NCBI GenBank assembly: GCA_963740555.1
Contig: CAVUES010000005.1
Coordinates: 1 to 64,000 of the forward strand
From: Mayfieldus sp963740555
GTDB lineage: Bacteria; Actinomycetota; Thermoleophilia; Solirubrobacterales; 70-9
Direction of reading: 5' to 3'
DNA: 64,000 nucleotides
The position numbers and the translations under genes are program-made. The number at the start of each line of letters is the position of its first letter. Position 1 is the stretch's first letter. Positions 62,151 through 64,000 of the stretch are shown piece after piece. A model generated the notes under the pieces. It made no database searches and was not told the origin of the DNA. It saw only the letters and a program-made list of their open reading frames with translations.

Positions 62151-64000
62151 TCATCTTTTCTTGATCGGCGCGTAGTCGGCCATCAGCTTGCGCTCCTGTC
62201 CGTCGTCGGCGAAGCGGACGACGATCACCCCGCCGGGCTCGATGCCGGTGACGACGCCCTCGCCGAAGCTGGCGTGGACGATGTCGTCGCCGGTCGCAAG
62301 CTCGAGCGCCGGCCCCGGCTTGATCGGCTCGCCGATCGCCCCACCGACGGGCGCCCATGGCGATCCGGCCCGAGGCTCTGAGCGCTCCCGCTCGACCAGC
62401 TCCTCGGGCAGCTCGTCGAGGAAGCGCGACGCGATCGCCGGCTCGCGCCGGCCGCCGAAGATGCGCCGCTCACGGGCGTAGGTGAGGTAGAGCCGGCTGC
62501 GGGCCCGGGTCATGCCGACGTAGCAGAGGCGCCGCTCCTCCTCCTCGCCGCCCTCCTCCAGCGACCGCATGTGCGGGAACACGCCCTCCTCGCATCCGAT
62601 CAGGATCACGGTCTCGTACTCCAGCCCCTTGGCGTTGTGGATCGTCATCAGCGTGACCAGCGACTCCTGCTCGCGAATGGCGTCCTGCTCGGTGTAGAGC
62701 GAGATCTGCTGCAGGAACTCCTCCAGCGGGGACACCTCCCCATCGCCCTCGAGCTCGCGGTTGGCGTCGAACTCCCCCGCTACGCCGATCAGCTCCTGGA
62801 GGTTCTCGACCCGACCCTCGGCCTCCACCGTGCGCTCGGCCTCCAGCGCCTCCAGGTATCCGGTCTCGTGCAGCATCGCCTCCATCAGCTCGGCGACCGG
62901 CGCCGTAGCGGCGCGCTGGCGCAGCCCCTCGACCGTGGCGTGGAAGCGCGAGATCGCCTTCAGCGCCGCCGCACCCATGCCGGGGACGAGGTCGGGACGC
63001 GCGGCGACCTCCCAGATCGGCTTTCCGGTGGTGTTTGCATGCGAGAGCAAGCGCCCCTGGCTGGTGTTGCCGATCCCGCGCCGCGGCGAGTTGACGACGC
63101 GGACGAAGGAGATCGCGTCGGAGGGGTTGACGAGCAGGCTCAGGTAGGCGACCGCGTCCTTGATCTCGGCCCGCTCGTAGAACTTGGTCCCGCCGATCAC
63201 CTGATACGGCAGCTCGAAGCGGACCAGCGTGTCCTCGAGCACCCGGCTCATCGCGTTGGTGCGGTAGAAGACCGCGATCTCGTCGCGCCTCACCCCCTCG
63301 TCGGTGACCAGGCGCTCGACCTCGCCGGCCACCCAGCGCGCCTCCTCGTGCTCGTCGGCGAGCTGCGCGACCTGGATCGGCTCCCCCTCGGCGCCGTCGG
63401 TGAACAGCTTCTTGAGGCGGTTCTCGCGGTTGTTGGCGATCAGGGAGTTGGTCGCCGAGAGGATCGTCTGCGTGGAGCGGTAGTTCTGCTCCAGCATCAC
63501 CACGTCGGCGTCTGGAAAGTCCTTCTCGAAGTCGAGGATGTTGCGGATCTCGGCGTGGCGGAACGAATAGATCGAGTTGTGAGTGACGATCCCATTCGCG
63601 ACGAAGTTGTGGGTGTCCTCGACGTCGAGGTCGTAGACGGGACGCTCCAAAGGCACCCGCGACACCCATTCGACAATGTCGTAAGACCCGTCTCCCGCGA
63701 AGACGGTCATGCCAGGCCGAACCGAACTTGCGGGGATGCAGGGCAGCGAGTTACCGACCACCCTTCCGGGCTGAGGCGGCCCGAAGCGCCCTTGAATCAG
63801 AGTCTCGACCTCAAGGGCTGCCTGGATCTTTTGAGCTAGATCTGCCGCGTCCCCAAAATCTTTGAGAACGGTTTCGAAGCGCCAGCTGTTTCGTCCGTTT
63901 CCAGCTGGCCGAACACTTAGCCCGATCTCTTCCAGCGCAGTGCGCCCAGCCGGATCCTGGCCATGGACAGCAATCCGGTGCCGGGGTCTGGCATTGCGCC
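62151..64000 (-). CDS. pcrA: PcrA/UvrD-type DNA helicase, interrupted by an intein; 5' end outside window
   Basis: Superfamily 1A 3'-5' helicase for repair and replication. The C-extein (62151-63575) starts SIYSFRHAEIRNILDFEKDF, the motif III region, followed by LEQNYRSTQTIL (motif IV), GTKFYERAEIKDAVAYL, SLVTLMTIHNAKGLEYETV (motif V), RRLCYVGMTRARSRLYL (motif VI) and a C-terminal Tudor-like domain (GDDIVHASFGEGVVTGIEPG) typical of PcrA. Upstream, in the same open frame, intein sequence continues to the window end with no stop. A GTG at 63761 is internal to the intein and is not a start. Walker A and DExx motifs lie beyond 64000. Confidence 0.93.
   Translation of the reverse strand, partial: RNARPRHRIAVHGQDPAGRTALEEIGLSVRPAGNGRNSWRFETVLKDFGDAADLAQKIQAALEVETLIQGRFGPPQPGRVVGNSLPCIPASSVRPGMTVFAGDGSYDIVEWVSRVPLERPVYDLDVEDTHNFVANGIVTHNSIYSFRHAEIRNILDFEKDFPDADVVMLEQNYRSTQTILSATNSLIANNRENRLKKLFTDGAEGEPIQVAQLADEHEEARWVAGEVERLVTDEGVRRDEIAVFYRTNAMSRVLEDTLVRFELPYQVIGGTKFYERAEIKDAVAYLSLLVNPSDAISFVRVVNSPRRGIGNTSQGRLLSHANTTGKPIWEVAARPDLVPGMGAAALKAISRFHATVEGLRQRAATAPVAELMEAMLHETGYLEALEAERTVEAEGRVENLQELIGVAGEFDANRELEGDGEVSPLEEFLQQISLYTEQDAIREQESLVTLMTIHNAKGLEYETVILIGCEEGVFPHMRSLEEGGEEEERRLCYVGMTRARSRLYLTYARERRIFGGRREPAIASRFLDELPEELVERERSEPRAGSPWAPVGGAIGEPIKPGPALELATGDDIVHASFGEGVVTGIEPGGVIVVRFADDGQERKLMADYAPIKKR
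63576..64000 (-). mobile_element. Intein, C-terminal part, inserted in the helicase GDxxQ^SIY motif
   Basis: At least 141 in-frame codons of intein precede the helicase sequence. The splicing blocks F and G are clear: VYDLDVEDTHNFVA and NGIVTHN, with penultimate His and terminal Asn (63576-63578), followed by Ser (63573-63575) as the +1 residue of SIYSFR. Just before them, LPCIPASSVRPGMTVFAGDG is unlike helicase sequence. The part near 64000 (RHRIAVHGQDPAGRTALEEI) may belong to a linker or endonuclease domain; no LAGLIDADG motif is visible in the part present. The N-terminal splicing half is outside. Confidence 0.88.

Noticed and set aside
62151..63761. Helicase gene starting at GTG 63761
   Set aside because: The frame is open upstream to the window end, and the sequence around the GTG belongs to an intein, not to a helicase N-terminus.

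Overview
The window is high-GC chromosomal DNA from an actinobacterium. The most likely home is the class Thermoleophilia (Solirubrobacterales-like). This rests on GTG/TTG starts, a complete menaquinone gene set, the gatCAB amidotransferase, small secreted proteins with RTX-like GGxGxDxLxGG repeats, and a secreted protein with the SVGPKQLKNGAV repeat style common in that class. The placement is inference; the 16S gene at 2490-4037 would settle it.

Layout. 1-4402: an rRNA operon on the minus strand (23S cut by the window edge, 16S, leader with a promoter and an internal terminator-like hairpin). 4460-10362: tyrS, a class A penicillin-binding protein, mpg and argH. 10469-24424: branched-chain amino acid genes: ilvE and cimA (isoleucine via citramalate), a DegT aminotransferase, an operon XRE-cupin regulator/leuC/leuD/methyltransferase/leuB, and leuA behind a leucine-codon leader peptide. 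24477-33410: two RTX-like secreted proteins, an MFS exporter, a quinone oxidoreductase, serA with a class V aminotransferase, two tandem DUF4389 membrane proteins, a cupin and a small monooxygenase-like protein. 33425-45127: ilvC, the menaquinone genes menE, menB-menA-menC-menD and menF, then ilvN and ilvB. 45329-51382: a frameshifted RTX-like gene, a frameshifted UDP-sulfoquinovose synthase gene (sqdB) and three membrane glycosyltransferases. 51455-64000: small proteins, ndh, gatC-gatA-gatB (gatB carries one frameshift), a GMC oxidoreductase, membrane proteins, folD and a PcrA/UvrD helicase interrupted by an intein that runs off the window.

How the genes work together. cimA, leuB, leuC, leuD, ilvB, ilvN, ilvC and ilvE cover most of the isoleucine, valine and leucine routes; only ilvD and threonine-independent accessory steps are not seen here. 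The men genes make the quinone that Ndh reduces. sqdB next to ArnT-like and DPM1-like glycosyltransferases suggests a sulfoquinovose-containing lipid or surface glycan.

The strongest regulatory observation is the leuA leader. It encodes MTHRLHSLALLLLLPR, and the RNA of its leucine-codon run is perfectly complementary over 11 nt to the leuA Shine-Dalgarno region. This suggests leucine-responsive translational control. Other signals are three tandem palindromes with a compensatory base change beside ilvE, a pair of related short ORFs placed just before argH and before the leu-operon methyltransferase, and operator-like dyads before the XRE regulator and ndh. Several single-base frameshifts between 45 and 56 kb, one of them in the normally essential gatB, look like sequence errors and should be checked before any gene is called broken.
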